Assembly (NCBI GenBank): GCA_032433765.1
Contig: JAVIAB010000073.1
Location: 53,449,634 to 53,513,633 of the forward strand
DNA length: 64,000 bases
Reading direction: 5' to 3'
Source of the DNA: Megaustenia siamemsis
Taxonomy: Eukaryota > Mollusca > Gastropoda > Stylommatophora > Ariophantidae
Below the pieces are notes generated by a model. That model made no database searches and was not told the DNA's origin. It was given only the letters and a program-made list of their open reading frames with translations. The position numbers and the translations under genes are program-made. Positions within the stretch are counted from its first letter, which is position 1. Each line of letters opens with the position of its first letter. Below are positions 21,675 to 34,784 of the stretch, piece by piece.

Positions 21675-22685
21675 TTTTGTCCTGCAATTCTCACCATTTT
21701 ATTCTGCGTAAGCACCCATTAATGAAGGTATGATTGTCATCTTTGTTGTTCATCATGTTAAGAAGTTAGTATTTGTGATTTATGTTTGTAGCAGGAAACT
21801 CCTCATCTAGAGCTTCGCCGCAGCAGACCATCTGATCATCAGAAGTTGTTCTCCCATCGAGCAAGTGTTTCGACCCTTTAGCTTCTTGATATACTAGGGG
21901 AGGTTAGCCTGGGTCATGACTTTCTGCTGTATTAAACTTGATCACTCACACTATATTCGGAATACATCTCCTAAATATTTTTCGCAAAGTGACCTTTTTC
22001 AGAATATCGACAAAATAGCCTAAATAGCTAAACACAAAATAAAATTAAAGAAAACATGGTAACAAACATGCATGGAGATAACATAAAATAAACAATAAAC
22101 AACAATCGTGTATTACGAATGGATTTTTCTGCATTTATGCGAGTGTAATAAGAAAATGGAGATTGCAAAATAAAGAAGGGACAAAAGTAATAATAAAGCA
22201 CGCATTACGTGAGCTTATTTCATATTTCATTACTTTATTATTAATTACCACAAATAATAAACAAATCAGCATATATGATTAATATTAATACTAATGACAA
22301 ACTTCACCAACCTGATTATGTAGAAGAAACGGAAGTCATTAAAGTGCACTTTAGGATTAAAGCAGCTCAGAGTTGTCTTTCACTGTTAGTGTTAGCTTGT
22401 TGGAAGGCGAAGTATGTGGGAGGGGATTGGCTTGCTTACGTTAAAGGTGCAGTTAAAATGTGACGTATTCACCGAGGCTCGCTTTTCTGACGTCATACTG
22501 AAGTGATTGCGTTGGTGGCTGGCTATTAACTTGCTGATTAATGTTACAAGCATACTTTAGCATGTACGATGTAAACATATTTGGTGAATCCAGTTCAGTT
22601 CTAAACAAGGAATGTTGAACTCAAATGTAACCAGTATTATTATAAAAATACTAAATATAATACTGTCTCCAAATGAAATATTAAA
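21675..22685. other. Unassigned AT-rich stretch
   Basis: No feature recognised; a 62-codon frame at 22275-22463 lacks motifs. Confidence 0.4.
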
Positions 22686-22689
22686 CTTC

Positions 22690-22882
22690 ATTAATACTTG
22701 GTTACAACTGGCAAAATACAGGGAGAGCGAGATTGTGGACGACAAAGAGAGAAGATGCTAGATAGTTTGGTGTCACGGCATGGAAAACAGACATCATTAT
22801 AATTGACACAATGCACTGTTGATAGAAGATTGTAGAAGGACATGATCGCCTGCTCCAACCGGAATGGCACATGATGATGATA
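22690..22882 (+). mobile_element. LINE 3' fragment, family C-tail, copy 2
   Basis: Starts at ACTTGGTTACAACTGGCAAA and ends ATGATGATGATAC, matching the 3' part of the copy at 33373-33703. Confidence 0.8.
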
Positions 22883-23130
22883 CTATTTCAAGGCATTTGT
22901 CGATGAGGTGGTCAGTGCTTTTTCTCTCTTTAATTATCTGTCTCAACTCAGTGAGCCAGCACCGCATTCACTTTTTAGATGGGACGACCTGTAAACGTCA
23001 CAATGGAAATAAATCCCATACTCATTCATCGCCAGAGTGTTGGGGAATCCATGTTATCACCTCAGATTGCAAAATCGGGATCCATCCTTTATTTCCCCAC
23101 TACCGCAGATTACAAATTCGACTCCCATTT
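22883..23130. other. Unassigned spacer
   Basis: No feature recognised before the short repeat at 23135. Confidence 0.35.
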
Positions 23131-23550
23131 TTTGTATAATGCAAAACATTGTAACTAACAAACATGCAACTATTTTATCCTAGCAAAACATTGTAACGGG
23201 AGCCGCGATAGCTGAGTGGTTAGTGAACTGGACTACAAAGGACAAGGGGTAGGGTTCAATCCCAACCGACGGCTTCCGGGTTCACCCAGCCGTAAAATGT
23301 GTACCGGATTTTTTTCGGGGAAAGTAAAACAGCACGGGCGTAATACCGACCACACTACCCCAAAAATCATGTACTGAAGGTCTGTAAAATATAGGGTCAC
23401 TAACACAATATTTCCCTATACGCCACTTGGCGTGACGGGGGTACTTTACTTTTTTTATAAAAGACATTCTAAGTAACAAACATGCAACCATTAGCAAAAC
23501 ATTGAAACTAAGCAACATGCAACTATTTTCTCAAAGCAATCAATAATAGG
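23131..23550. repeat. Short repeat (CAAAACATTGTAACTAACAA type) split by a SINE
   Basis: Copies of AAAACATTG(T/A)AAC followed by ACATGCAACTATTTT occur at about 23140-23195 and 23460-23530, on both sides of a SINE. Confidence 0.6.
23201..23457 (+). mobile_element. tRNA-derived SINE, family A, copy 3
   Basis: Near complete: GCCGCGATAGCTGAGTGG head, GGGTTCAATCCCAACC B-box-like segment, GTAATACCGACCACACTACC, CGCCACTTGGCGTGACGGGG and a GTACTTTACTTTTTTT tail. Confidence 0.92.
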
Positions 23551-23622
23551 TTAACGGGGTAGGGGTATCTCAAACTAAACGAGGATTAAGACGTCTCCTT
23601 TCCTCTGTTAGTCTATGGGACA

Positions 23623-23875
23623 TAAGTAAAGTAAAGAGCCCCGTTCACGTCTAGCGGCGTATAGCGAATATGGTGTTAGCGACCATAATTTTACAGACCT
23701 TCAGCACATCATTTTTGGGATAATTAGGTCGGTATTACGCTCGTGCCGCTTTACTTTCCCAGAAAAAAATCCGGTACCCATTTAAGGCTGGGTGAACCCG
23801 GAAGCCGTCGGTTGGAATAGAACCATACTTTGTCCTTTGTAGTCCAGTTCACTAACCACTGAGCTATCGCGGCTC
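23623..23875 (-). mobile_element. tRNA-derived SINE, family A, copy 4, with 13-bp duplication
   Basis: AGTCTATGGGACA occurs at 23610-23622 and 23876-23888, exactly bounding the SINE. This fixes the family's ends: GAGCCGCG at the 5' side and a TAAAGTAAAGAG-type tail at the 3' side. Confidence 0.95.
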
Positions 23876-23994
23876 AGTCTATGGGACACAAACTTGTACA
23901 AAATAAAGTAGCCGTTTAGTTTAGTTCCCCTCTTCGCCACCATATCAGGGGTGCTTGAACGACTGGGGGTAGGTGGGTAATTAATTGGGAGCAA

Positions 23995-25030
23995 TCGACA
24001 AGTAGTGTCGAAAATGGTCTCATCTCATTAAGGATTAGCAGACAAGTAGTCTTGAATATGGTCTCCTCTCATTAAGGATTAGCCGACAAGTAGTCTTGAA
24101 TATGGTCTCCTCTCATTAAGGATTAGCCGACAAGTAGTCTTGAATATGGTCTCCTCTCATTAAGGATTAGCCGACAAGTAGTATTGGTTATGGTCTCCTC
24201 TCATTAAGGATTAGCCGACAAGTAGTATTGGTTATGGTCTCCTCTCATTAAGGATTAGCCGACAAGTAGTCTTGAATATGGTCTCCTCTCATTAAGGAAT
24301 AGCCGACAAGTAGTATTGGTTATGGTCTCCTCTCATTAAGGATTAGTCCATAAGTAGTGTTGGTTATGGTCTCCTCTCATTAAGGATTATAGTCCACAAG
24401 TAGTGTTGGTTACGGTCTCCTCTCATTAAGAATTAGTCGACAAGTAGTATTGCTTATGGTCTCCTCTTATTAAGGATTAGTGCATAAGTAGTGTTGGTTA
24501 TGGTCTCCTCTCATTAAGGATTATAGTCCACAAGTAGTGTTGGTTACGGTCTCCTCTCATTAAGAATTAGTCGACAAGTAGTGTTTGTTATGGTCTCCTC
24601 TCATTAAGGATTAGTCCACAAATAGTTTTGGTTATGGTCTCCTCTCATTAAGGATTAGTCGACAAGTAGTGTTGGTTATGGTCTCCTCTCATAAGAATTA
24701 GTCGACAAGTAGTGTTGGTTATGGTCTCCTCTCATTAAGAATTAGTCCACAAGTAGTGTTGGTTATGGTCTCCTCTCATTAAGAATTAGTCCAAAAGTAG
24801 TGTTGGTTATGGTCTCCTCTCATTAAGGATTAGTCCACAAATAGTGTTGGTTATGGTCTCCTCTCATTAAGAATTAGTCGACAAGTAGTGTTGGTTATGG
24901 TCTCCTCTCATTAAGGATTAGTCCACAAATAGTGTTGGTTATGGTCTCCTCTCATTAAGGATTAATCCACAAGTAGTGTTGGTTATGGTCTCCTCTCATT
25001 AAGGATTATTCCACAAGTAGTGTTTGTTAT
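23995..25030. repeat. 44-bp minisatellite, block 1 (about 23 copies)
   Basis: Unit includes GGATTAGTCCACAAGTAGTG and TTGGTTATGGTCTCCTCTCA. Early copies are GATTAGCCGACAAGTAGTCT variants. It forms the first part of a three-fold composite repeat. Confidence 0.95.
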
Positions 25031-25235
25031 TGTCCTCTTCCATGACGGCAAGCAGAGAATATCCTTTGCAGAGACGATGGCTACTATTTTCGACTAGAAT
25101 GGTCACTACCATCATGAGAAGGACTGGGCCATGCCAAGTTTATTTGGCCATTTTGACAATAAATGACAAATATACTCTTTAATTCCATACCAGAATTGTC
25201 GTAAAGATGAGAATAACATTTATTTTTTGCTGTAA
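25031..25235. repeat. Composite-repeat spacer, copy 1
   Basis: About 205 bp of non-tandem sequence (contains CCATGACGGCAAGCAGAG and GAGAAGGACTGGGCCATG). It recurs almost unchanged at 26429-26631 and 28872-29079, always between a 44-bp and a 31-bp array. Confidence 0.9.
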
Positions 25236-25773
25236 AATCAATCTGCTGCACATACATGTATATACAAATCAAACATCTGCACATACTTGTATATACAAAT
25301 CAAACTTCTGCACATACTTGTATATACAAATCAATCTGCTGCACATACTTGTATATACAAATCAATCTGCAGCACATACTTGTATACACAAATCAATCTG
25401 CTGCACATACTTGTATGCACAAATCTATCGGCTGCACATACTTGTATATACAAATCAATCTGCTGCACATACTTGTATATACAAATCAATCTGCTGCACA
25501 TACTTGTATATACAAATCAATCTGCTGCACATACTTGTATATACAAATAAATGTGGTGCACATACTTGTATACACAAATCAATCTGCTGCACATATTTGT
25601 ATATACAAATCAATCTGCTGCATATACTTGTATATACAAATCAATCTGCTGCACATATTTGTATATACAAATCCATCTGCTGCATATACTTGTATATACA
25701 AATCAATCTGCTGCACATACTTGTATATACAAATCCATCTGCTGCACATACTTGTATACACAAATCAATCTGC
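25236..25773. repeat. 31-bp minisatellite, block 1 (about 17 copies)
   Basis: Unit: CACATACTTGTATATACAAA plus TCAATCTGCTG. No stop codon arises in any forward frame, so long Cys/Tyr/Ile-rich frames are artefacts of the array. Confidence 0.97.
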
Positions 25774-25785
25774 AAATACATTGTG

Positions 25786-26428
25786 GATTAGTCCACAAGT
25801 AGTGTTGGTTATGGTCTCCTCTCATTAAGGATTAGTCCACAAGTAGTGTTGGTTATAGTCTCCTGTCATTAAGGATTAGTCGACAAGTAGTGTTGGTTAT
25901 GGTCTCCTCTCATTAAGGATTAGTCCACAAGTAGTGTTGGTTATGGTCTCCTGTCATTAAGGATTAGTCCACAAGTAGTGTTGGTTATGGTCTCCTCTCA
26001 TTAATGATTAGTCCACAAGTAGTGTTGGTTATGGTCTCTTGTCATTAAGGATTGGTCCACAAGTAGTGTTGGTTATGGTTTTCTCTCATTAAGGATTAGT
26101 CCACAAGTAGTGTTGGTTATGGTCTCCTCTCATTAAGGATTAGTCCACAAGTAGTGTTTGTTATGGTCTACTCTCATTAAGGATTAGTCCACAAGTAGTG
26201 TTGGTTATGGTCTCCTGTCATTAATGATTAATCCACAAGTAGTGTTGGTTATGGTCCCCTCTCATTAAGAATTAGTCCACAAGTAGTGTTGGTTATGGTC
26301 TCCTCTCATTAAGGATTAGTCCACAAGTAGTGTTGGTTATGGTCTCCTCTCATTAAGGATTAGTCAACAAGTAGTGTTGGTTACGGTCTCCTCTCATTAA
26401 GGGTTAGTCCACAAGTAGTGTTCGTTAT
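25786..26428. repeat. 44-bp minisatellite, block 2 (about 14 copies)
   Basis: Same unit as 23995-25030, more homogeneous; entered through AAATACATTGTGGATTAG, the junction also seen at 27606. Confidence 0.95.
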
Positions 26429-26631
26429 TGTCCTCTTCCATGACGGCAAGCAGAGAATATCCTTTGCAGAGACGATGGCTACTATTTTCGACTAGAATGG
26501 TCACTCCCATCATGAGAAGGACTGGGCCATGTCAAGTTTATTTGGCCATTTTGACAATAAATGACAAATATACTCTTTTATTCCATACCAGAATTGTCGT
26601 AAAGATGAGAATAACATTTATTTTTTGCTGA
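26429..26631. repeat. Composite-repeat spacer, copy 2
   Basis: Near-identical to 25031-25235. Confidence 0.9.
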
Positions 26632-27605
26632 AAAATCAATCTGCTGCACATACATGTATATACAAATCAAACATCTGCACATACTTGTATATACAAATCA
26701 ATCTGCTGCACATACTTGTATATACAAATCAATCTGGTGCACATACTTGTATACACAAATCAATCTGCTGCACATACTTGTATATACAAATCAATCTGCT
26801 GCACATACATGTATATACAAATCAAACATCTGCACATACTTGTATATACAAATCAAACGTCTGCACATACTTGTATATACAAATCAATCTGCTGCACATA
26901 CTTGTATATACAAATCAATTTGCTGCACATACTTGTATACACAAATCAATCTGCTGCACATACTTATATATACAAATCTATCTGCTGCACATACTTGTAT
27001 ATACAAATCAATCTGCTGCACATACTTGTATACACAAATCAATCTTCTGCACATACTTGTATATACAAATCAATCTGCTGCACATACTTGTATATACAAA
27101 TCAATCTGGTGCACATACTTGTATACACAAATCTATCTGGTGCACATACTTGTATATACAAATCAATCTGCTGCACATACTTGTATATACAAATCAATCT
27201 GCTGCACATACTTGTATACACAAATCAATCTGCTGCACACACTTGGTATACACAAATCAAGCTGCTGCACATACATGTATACACAAATCAATCTGCTGCA
27301 CATACTTGTATGCACAAATCAATCTGCTGCACATACTTGCATACACAAATCAATCTGCTGCACATACTTGTATATACAAATCAATCTGCTGCACATACTT
27401 GTATATACAAATCAATCTGCTGCACATACTTGTATATACAAATAAATGTGGTGCACATACTTGTATACACAAATCAATCTGCTGCACATATTTGTATATA
27501 CAAATCAATCTGCTGCATATACTTGTATATACAAATCAATCTGCTGCACATACTTGTATATACAAATCCATCTGCTGCACATACTTGTATACACAAATCA
27601 ATCTG
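26632..27605. repeat. 31-bp minisatellite, block 2 (about 31 copies)
   Basis: Same unit as block 1; a one-base insertion near 27245 shifts its frame. Confidence 0.97.
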
Positions 27606-27617
27606 CAAATACATTGT

Positions 27618-28871
27618 GGATTAGTCCACAAGTAGTGTTGGTTATGGTCTCCTCTCATTAAGGATTAGTCCACAAGTAGTGTTGGTTATGGTCTCCTGTC
27701 ATTAAGGATTAGTCGACAAGTAGTGTTGGTCATGGTCTCCTGTCATTAAGGATTAGTCCACAAGTAGTGTTGGTTATGGTCTCCTCTCATTAAGGATTAT
27801 TCCACAAGTAGTGTTGGTTATGGTTTCCTGTCATTAAGGATTGGTCCACAAGTAGTGTTGGTTATGGTTTCCTCTCATTAAGGATTAGTCCACAAGTAGT
27901 GTTGGTTATGGTCTCCTCTTATTAAGGATTAGTCCACAAGTAGTGTTTGTTATGGTCTCCTCTCATTAAGGATTAGCCGACAAGTAGTGTTGGTTATGGT
28001 CCCCTCTCATTAAGAATTAGTCCACAAGTAGTGTTGGTTATGGTCCCCTCTCATTAAGGATTAGTCCACAAATAGTGTTGGTTATGGTCTCCTGTCATTA
28101 AGGATTAGTCCACAAGTAGTGTTGGTTATGGTCTCCTGTCATTAAAGATTAGTCGACAAGTAGTGTTGGTCATGGTCTCCTGTCATTAAGGATTAGTCCA
28201 CAAGTAGTGTTGGTTATGGTCTCCTCTCATTAAGGATTAGTCCACAAGTAGTGTTGGTTATGGTTTCCTGTCATTAAGGATTGGTCCACAAGTAGTGTTG
28301 GTTATGGTTTCCTCTCATTAAGGATTAGTCCACAAGAAGTGTTGGTTATGGTCTCCTCTCATTAAGGATTAGTCCACAAGTAGTGTTTGTTATGGTCTCC
28401 TCTCATTAAGGATTAGTCCACAAGTAGTGTTGGTTATGGTCTCCTGTCATTAATGATTAATCCACAAGTAGTGTTGGTTATGGTCCCCTCTCATTAAGAA
28501 TTAGTCCACAAGTAGTGTTGGTTATGGTCCCCTCTCATTAAGGATTAGTCCACAAATAGTTTTGTTATGGTCTCCTGTCATTAAGGATTAGTCCACAAGT
28601 AGTGTTGGTTATGATCTCCTCTCATTATGGATTAGTCCACAAGTAGTGTTGGTTATGGCCTCCTCTCATTAAGGATTAGTCCACAAGTAGTGTTGGTTAT
28701 GGTCTTCTCTCATTAAGGATTAGTCCACAAGTAGTGTTGGTTATGGTCTCCTCTCATTAAGGGTTAGTCAACAAGTAGTGTTGGTTATGGTCTCCTCTCA
28801 TTAAGGATTAGTCAACAAGTAGTGTTGGTTACGGTCTCCTCTCATTAAGGGTTAGTCCACAAGTAGTGTTC
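27618..28871. repeat. 44-bp minisatellite, block 3 (about 28 copies)
   Basis: Longest 44-bp block. Sub-blocks of variants (for example TCCTGTCATTAAGGATTGG near 27.83 kb and 28.27 kb) recur about 440 bp apart, showing internal segmental duplication. Confidence 0.95.
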
Positions 28872-29079
28872 GTTATTGTCCTCTTCCATGACGGCAAGCA
28901 GAGAATATCCTTTGCAGAGACGATGGCTACTATTTTCGACTAGAATGGTCACTCCCATCATGAGAAGGACTGGGCCATGTCAAGTTTATTTGGCCATTTT
29001 GACAATAAATGACAAATATACTCTTTATTCCATACCAGAATTGTCGTAAAGATGAGAATAACATTTATTTTTTGCTGAA
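28872..29079. repeat. Composite-repeat spacer, copy 3
   Basis: Near-identical to the two earlier spacers. Confidence 0.9.
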
Positions 29080-31174
29080 AAATCAATCTGCTGCACATAC
29101 ATGTATATACAAATCAAACATCTGCACATACTTGTATATACAAATCAAACGTCTGCACATACTTGTATATACAAATCAAACTTCTGCACATACTTGTATA
29201 TACAAATCAATCTGCTGCACATACTTGTATATACAAATCAATCTGCTGCACATACTTGTATACACAAATCAATCTTCTGCACATACTTGTATATACAAAT
29301 CAATCTGCTGCACATACTTGTATATACAAATCAATCTGGTGCACATACTTGTATACACAAATCAATCTGCTGCACATACTTGTATATACAAATCAATCTG
29401 CTGCACATACATGTATATACAAATCAAACATCTGCACATACTTGTATATACAAATCAAACGTCTGCACATACTTGTATATACAAATCAATCTGCTGCACA
29501 TACTTGTATATACAAATCAATTTGCTGCACATACTTGTATACACAAATCAATCTGCTGCACATACTTATATATACAAATCTATCTGCTGCACATACTTGT
29601 ATATACAAATCAATCTGCTGCACATACTTGTATACACAAATCAATCTTCTGCACATACTTGTATATACAAATCAATCTGCTGCACATACTTGTATATACA
29701 ATCAATCTGGTGCACATACTTGTATACACAAATCAATCTGGTGCACATACTTGTATATACAAATCAATCTGCTGCACATACTTGCATATACAAATCAATC
29801 TGCTGCACATACTTGTATACACAAATCAATCTGCTGCACACACTTGTATACACAAATCAAGCTGCTGCACATACATGTATACACAAATCAATCTGCTGCA
29901 CATACTTGTATGCACATATCAATCTGCTGCACATACTTGCATACACAATTCAATCTGCTGCACATACTTGTATATACAAATCAATCTGCTGCACATACTT
30001 GTATATACAAATCAATCTGCTGCACATACTTGTATATACAAATAAATGTGGTGCACATACTTGTATACACAAATCAATCTGCTGCACATATTTGTATATA
30101 CAAATCAATCTGCTGCATATACTTGTATATACAAATCAATCTGCTGCACATACTTGTATATACAAATCAATCTGCTGCACATACTTGTATACACAAATCT
30201 ATCTGCTGCACATACTTGTATATACAAATCAATCTGCTGCACATACTTGTATACACAAATCAATCTGCTGCACATACTTGTATATACAAATCAATCTGCT
30301 GCACATACTTGTATATACAAATAAATGTGGTGCACATACTTGTATACACAAATCAATCTGCTGCACATATTTGTATATACAAATCAATCTGCTGCACATA
30401 CTTGTATATACAAATCAATCTGCTGCACATACTTGTATATACAAATCAATCTGCTGCACATACTTGTATACACAAATCTATCTGCTGCACATACTTGTAT
30501 ATACAAATCAATCTGCTGCACATACTTGTATACACAAATCAATCTGCTGCACATACTTGTATATACAAATCTATCTGCTGCACATACTTGTATATACAAA
30601 TCAATCTGCTGCACATACTTGTATACACAAATCAATCTTCTGCACATACTTGTATATACAAATCAATCTGCTGCACATACTTGTATATACAAATCAATCT
30701 GGTGCACATACTTGTATACACAAATCAATCTGCTGCACATACTTGTATATACAAATCAATCTGCTGCACATACTTGTATATACAAATCAATCTGCTGCTC
30801 ATACTTGTATGCACAAATCAATCTGCTGCACATACTTGCATACACAAATCAATCTGCTGCACATACTTGTATATACAAATCAATCTGCTGCACATACTTG
30901 TATATACAAATCAATCTGCTGCACATACTTGTATATACAAATAAATGTGGTGCACATACTTGTATACACAAATCAATCTGCTGCACATAGTTGTATATAC
31001 AAATCAATCTGCTGCATATACTTGTATATACAAATCAATCTGCTGCACATACTTGTATATACAAATCAATCTTCTGCACATACTTGTATACACAAATCAA
31101 TCTGCACATACTTGTATATACAAATCCATCTGCTGCACATACTTGTATACACAAATCAATCTGCACATACTTGT
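29080..31174. repeat. 31-bp minisatellite, block 3 (about 67 copies)
   Basis: The longest 31-bp array. A forward frame of more than 700 codons crosses it only because the unit lacks stops in every frame. Blocks of variants (such as AAATAAATGTGGTGCACATA near 30040, 30320 and 30940) recur, showing higher-order duplication. Confidence 0.97.
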
Positions 31175-31394
31175 TACATCATTCTTTTTCTAGAATTTGG
31201 AGAAACACAGACGGACTCTAACAGCAGAGTTACAGAAGAAAATATTAGTCATGAAGATGAAATGTATGAAGATAAAATGTTATCATAAGGTTATGAACAT
31301 CTCTTTCTTAGACCGTACCACAAAAGAACGACGTTCTCAAATAGATATAACACACAATCGGATTAAATAATGATCTTTCTACTATTGTTTAGAT

Positions 31395-31640
31395 TTAGGT
31401 TGAAATGGCTTGACAATCTCTCTTGATCGTCTGGCCTATGAAAGACCATTATGAAGGAAACAGTAAAAAGAATCTGCAGGAGAGGTAGGCCGAGAAAGAG
31501 ATTTAAAGATAACAGGGTAGAGCGGACAGAGCTAGACTATGCAGAGTCCCAAAATGACTAAAATAGAGATAAATGGAGCCGATTGACGAAGTTTGCCAAT
31601 GGTGCCCCTAAAACTTTCAGAGACTGAGATGAAGAAGTAG
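31395..31640 (+). mobile_element. LINE C-terminal remnant
   Basis: Forward translation with frame breaks gives CRRGRPRKRFKDNRVERTEL, DYAESQND, NRDKWSRLTKFANGAPKTF. This matches the typical GRP-x-KRW...W...RWR...RPS ending of LINE reverse-transcriptase proteins. Confidence 0.65.
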
Positions 31641-33360
31641 AAGCACCAACTATAAATAATTGGTAGCAATTACGTCTTCTATTGTTCCGTAATGACATCC
31701 AGGTATTTATGCGTTGCTACTTTTCTAACTTCTGACCAACTAATAAAACGTGGAACAAAATACCCATACAGCTAGAACTAACAAATCATTACGACACTAT
31801 TAAACATAACAGCAACATAAATATTATTATTCTTATCACATTTTTATATTAATACTACATCTTTTAAAATTATTTTTATTGTAATGCTCTCATTTTGTCA
31901 TATGTTGAAAAATTCATAAATGAATTGCCCAAAGGGACAATATAAATTATACATCAAGAAGATAGACATCTCCTCAATGTAATCTTTAATGTTATATGAA
32001 CATCTGATTACTACTGAAGTCTATTGTTGTGAACACGTGCCGATGATTATCATGAATATAAATAGGGATCAGCAATAGCGTAGCTAACGTGATTTGAAAG
32101 CAGACAAGGGGGCGCTTACTTCAGACAAACACAGAAACAATTACTATTAGGATTTATATTAATAAAATTGTCTTTCAACACATTTTAGGTACAAGCAACC
32201 CGGCATACTGTTTTTATAACATGATATGAAATGTTGAAAAATTTGAAGTTATTGTGACTGCGGGGGAAAATACAGAGAAACTGAAATCGTGAAAGACAGA
32301 GATGAAAGATACAAAACATCTGAATACCATAGCAAGGAGATAGTCACCAGTTGAATTAACACATGTGAAAAGTGGAAGGCTATGCCAATCGGTGTGGCAA
32401 TAAAAAAAAAAAGAAATGGTAAAATTATTGTTTTATATTATTTCTCCATTGTTAATTTGAGTAAACTAGCAACCATCATAAATAATATTTTTAACGAGCT
32501 AATTATACTATAGGTTAAATTCCGGTGACAATTCCGTACGACAAGAGTCGTACATAATATTTTATAGTTAGTTTATTTAGTTAGTTATTTTAGTTAGTTA
32601 GCATAGTTTATAGGTATCTTTCTTTAGGTAAATAGATGAGCTCAGTTTCCAACTGAATTTGAAACAGTCGTATTACGTACATATCTACAAAAAAAAAGTT
32701 AATAAATTATTTTTGTCCTTAACATATAAAGCTTACGCAAATAGCATTTCCATTATTTATTACTCATACAATATAACATATACGCAATTAAACATATAAC
32801 ATATCCATTATTTGTTATCCATGAAATATAAACTATATGTCAATACGCATATATCCATAATAATACAGGTACGTACCGTTGTGCAATGTCTTACTATGTA
32901 TGAGTATACAGATTTGTGTTCCCATACGGCTATAAATGATTTCCCGATTGGATAATAGGACTTAAGTACGCAGCCTACATTAAAATATTGTGTAATAGTG
33001 TTGTTGTGTTGTGCCATGTTGTGTTATGTTTTGACATGTTGCGTTATGTTATATTGCGTATATACTCTTTCTTCACAATGATATATGTTACACTTGGAAG
33101 AACCTAGTATTTCCTATATTCAACACAAATAACTCATGCATTCTACTTATATAGCTCTAAGTTGGATCTCTTTTTGTCTTCCTCATTTTCTCTTGTTGTT
33201 TTTGTTTACGTCCTGTTTACAGTACATTTCAAAGTTGTGCTTGCATCCATGAGGTCTTACCAAATTCTAAGTTAGCACAGCGAGCTACTAATTGTAGTCG
33301 CTATATATTATTCCATTTAGTAAATACATTGCATACTCACTTACACTATTTTTCTTCTTT
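31641..33360. other. Unassigned AT-rich stretch
   Basis: No coding motif. Short (TTAG)n-like text near 32570-32605 and a degenerate (GTTATGTT)-like run near 33000-33055 are the only repeats noticed. Confidence 0.45.
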
Positions 33361-33372
33361 ACTTATATACGT

Positions 33373-33703
33373 TGTTGAAAGTTCCCTGGACAGTTAAAAA
33401 GACCAATGAGGAAGTTCTCAAAGAGGCCAACACAAAAAGGGAGCTCTTAAAAAACATCAGAAAGAAGCAATCAACATTTTTCGGGCACATCATGAGAAGA
33501 GGAAAGTTGGAATACTTGGTTACAACTGGCAAAATACAAGGAAAGAGAGATCGCGGACGACAAAGAGAGAAAATACTGGATAGCTTGGTGTCATGGCATG
33601 GAAAACAGTCAACAACAGAACTTATACGATGCACTGTAGATAGAAGATTGTGGAGGGACATGATTGCCTACACCAACCGGTAGGGTACATGATGATGATG
33701 ATG
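33373..33703 (+). mobile_element. 5'-truncated LINE, family C-tail, with 12-bp duplication
   Basis: ACTTATATACGT at 33361-33372 and 33704-33715 brackets a 331-bp insertion ending in (GAT)n. The inserted frame reads KKTNEEVLKEANTKRELLKN, FFGHIMRRGKLEYL and KIQGKRDRGRQREKILD. It is the C-terminal end of a LINE reverse-transcriptase protein, with an uninterrupted frame to its stop, so it is relatively young. Confidence 0.9.
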
Positions 33704-33739
33704 ACTTATATACGTAAAAAATACACATAAAATTGTATT

Positions 33740-33830
33740 AAGCCGTTAAATCTGTAGAGAGACGAGCCAAAACTACGACGTTTTGGCAGAAGTCTTCATC
33801 AGATACAAGGCAACAAAAACTCAAACAAAA
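33740..33830 (-). mobile_element. Penelope-like end with hammerhead-like core (degenerate)
   Basis: In reverse complement: CTGATGA (33802-33796) followed by AGACTTCTGCC and AAAACGTC (33784-33777). This resembles the CUGAUGA...GAAA core of hammerhead ribozymes carried by Penelope-like elements, with GAAA changed to AAAA. No reverse transcriptase or GIY-YIG domain is adjacent. Confidence 0.4.
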
Positions 33831-34340
33831 AAATCGGAAGCACGTATTTCAGCATGGCGGTAGTCACGTGGGGTCCAAATGACCGGAAGAGGAAACATTT
33901 ACACCTAAGCAACCATTCTTTGCCAGAGACTTTATTTTAAAAAAAATAATAAAAACCCTATCTATTATATACTTTTGTTATTTTCGAAGGGTTAAAACGA
34001 GGAAGTGAAAAGGCTGTATGCTCAGTGCAGTAGACACGTAGTATACAGGTTAGGGTTTTTATTTCAACCTTTTGTCACCCTCTTTCCCCCACCCACCCTC
34101 CGCCCGCCCCTTCGCCCCCCTCTCCACAGGAGAAAAAATATCTTATTTGAAACCGAACCGGAGACTGAAATAATAACATGAATAACTGGTCAAATTCCGT
34201 AATAATCCACTCGATCCAAATCCAGGGAATGATTTTTATTGGAAGCAATACTCCATGTTTACTTTAACTCTCTTGTTTTGTCAATACATATACAATTACA
34301 ATATATTTCAGATAATTTGACAACGTACAGGGGCTTACAA
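33831..34340. other. Unassigned stretch
   Basis: Includes a C-rich run near 34080-34125. No feature recognised. Confidence 0.4.
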
Positions 34341-34355
34341 ATCACATAGCGTCTT

Positions 34356-34436
34356 ACATTCACTTCCTCATACATTCACTTCCTCATACATTCACTTCCT
34401 CAAACATTCACTTCCTCATACATTCACTTCCTCAAA
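34356..34436. repeat. 16-bp tandem repeat, five copies
   Basis: Unit ACATTCACTTCCTCAT. Confidence 0.9.
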
Positions 34437-34784
34437 GTTAAGAAACATAATTGTAAATTAAAAAATAATTGTTGTTTTAGTTCATTTGCAGAAATGAAGA
34501 GAGTGTCAATTGTGAATTGGTAGCGCTGTGGGTTGGCAATAACATGAATTAGCTCTTCATTAAACCAGATACATAAAACGGGTACTTGCTTAATGAATTG
34601 GGAAGGGTAAATAACAAAGAAGAGGGGCACCAGCCTTCTCAAACCCCAAATCTGTGGGCTACTATAATGAAGTTTAACATCTCACTCCCCCTCCGAAAAT
34701 GTAAGTTAAAGACATAAAGTTCCTTATCTTCAATTTAATTAACATATAATTCTTTTCTTAATGTTTTCGTTCTTGTACATATAG

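Noticed and set aside
23995..28871. CRISPR-like regular spacing of a repeat
   Set aside because: The 44-bp copies abut directly with no unique spacers, and the sequence is a eukaryotic minisatellite.
25207..31288. Very long forward reading frames (up to 759 codons) and minus-strand frames over the 31-bp arrays
   Set aside because: The repeat unit has no stop in any forward frame; all frames encode the same peptide shifted, and there is no start context or independent coding signal.
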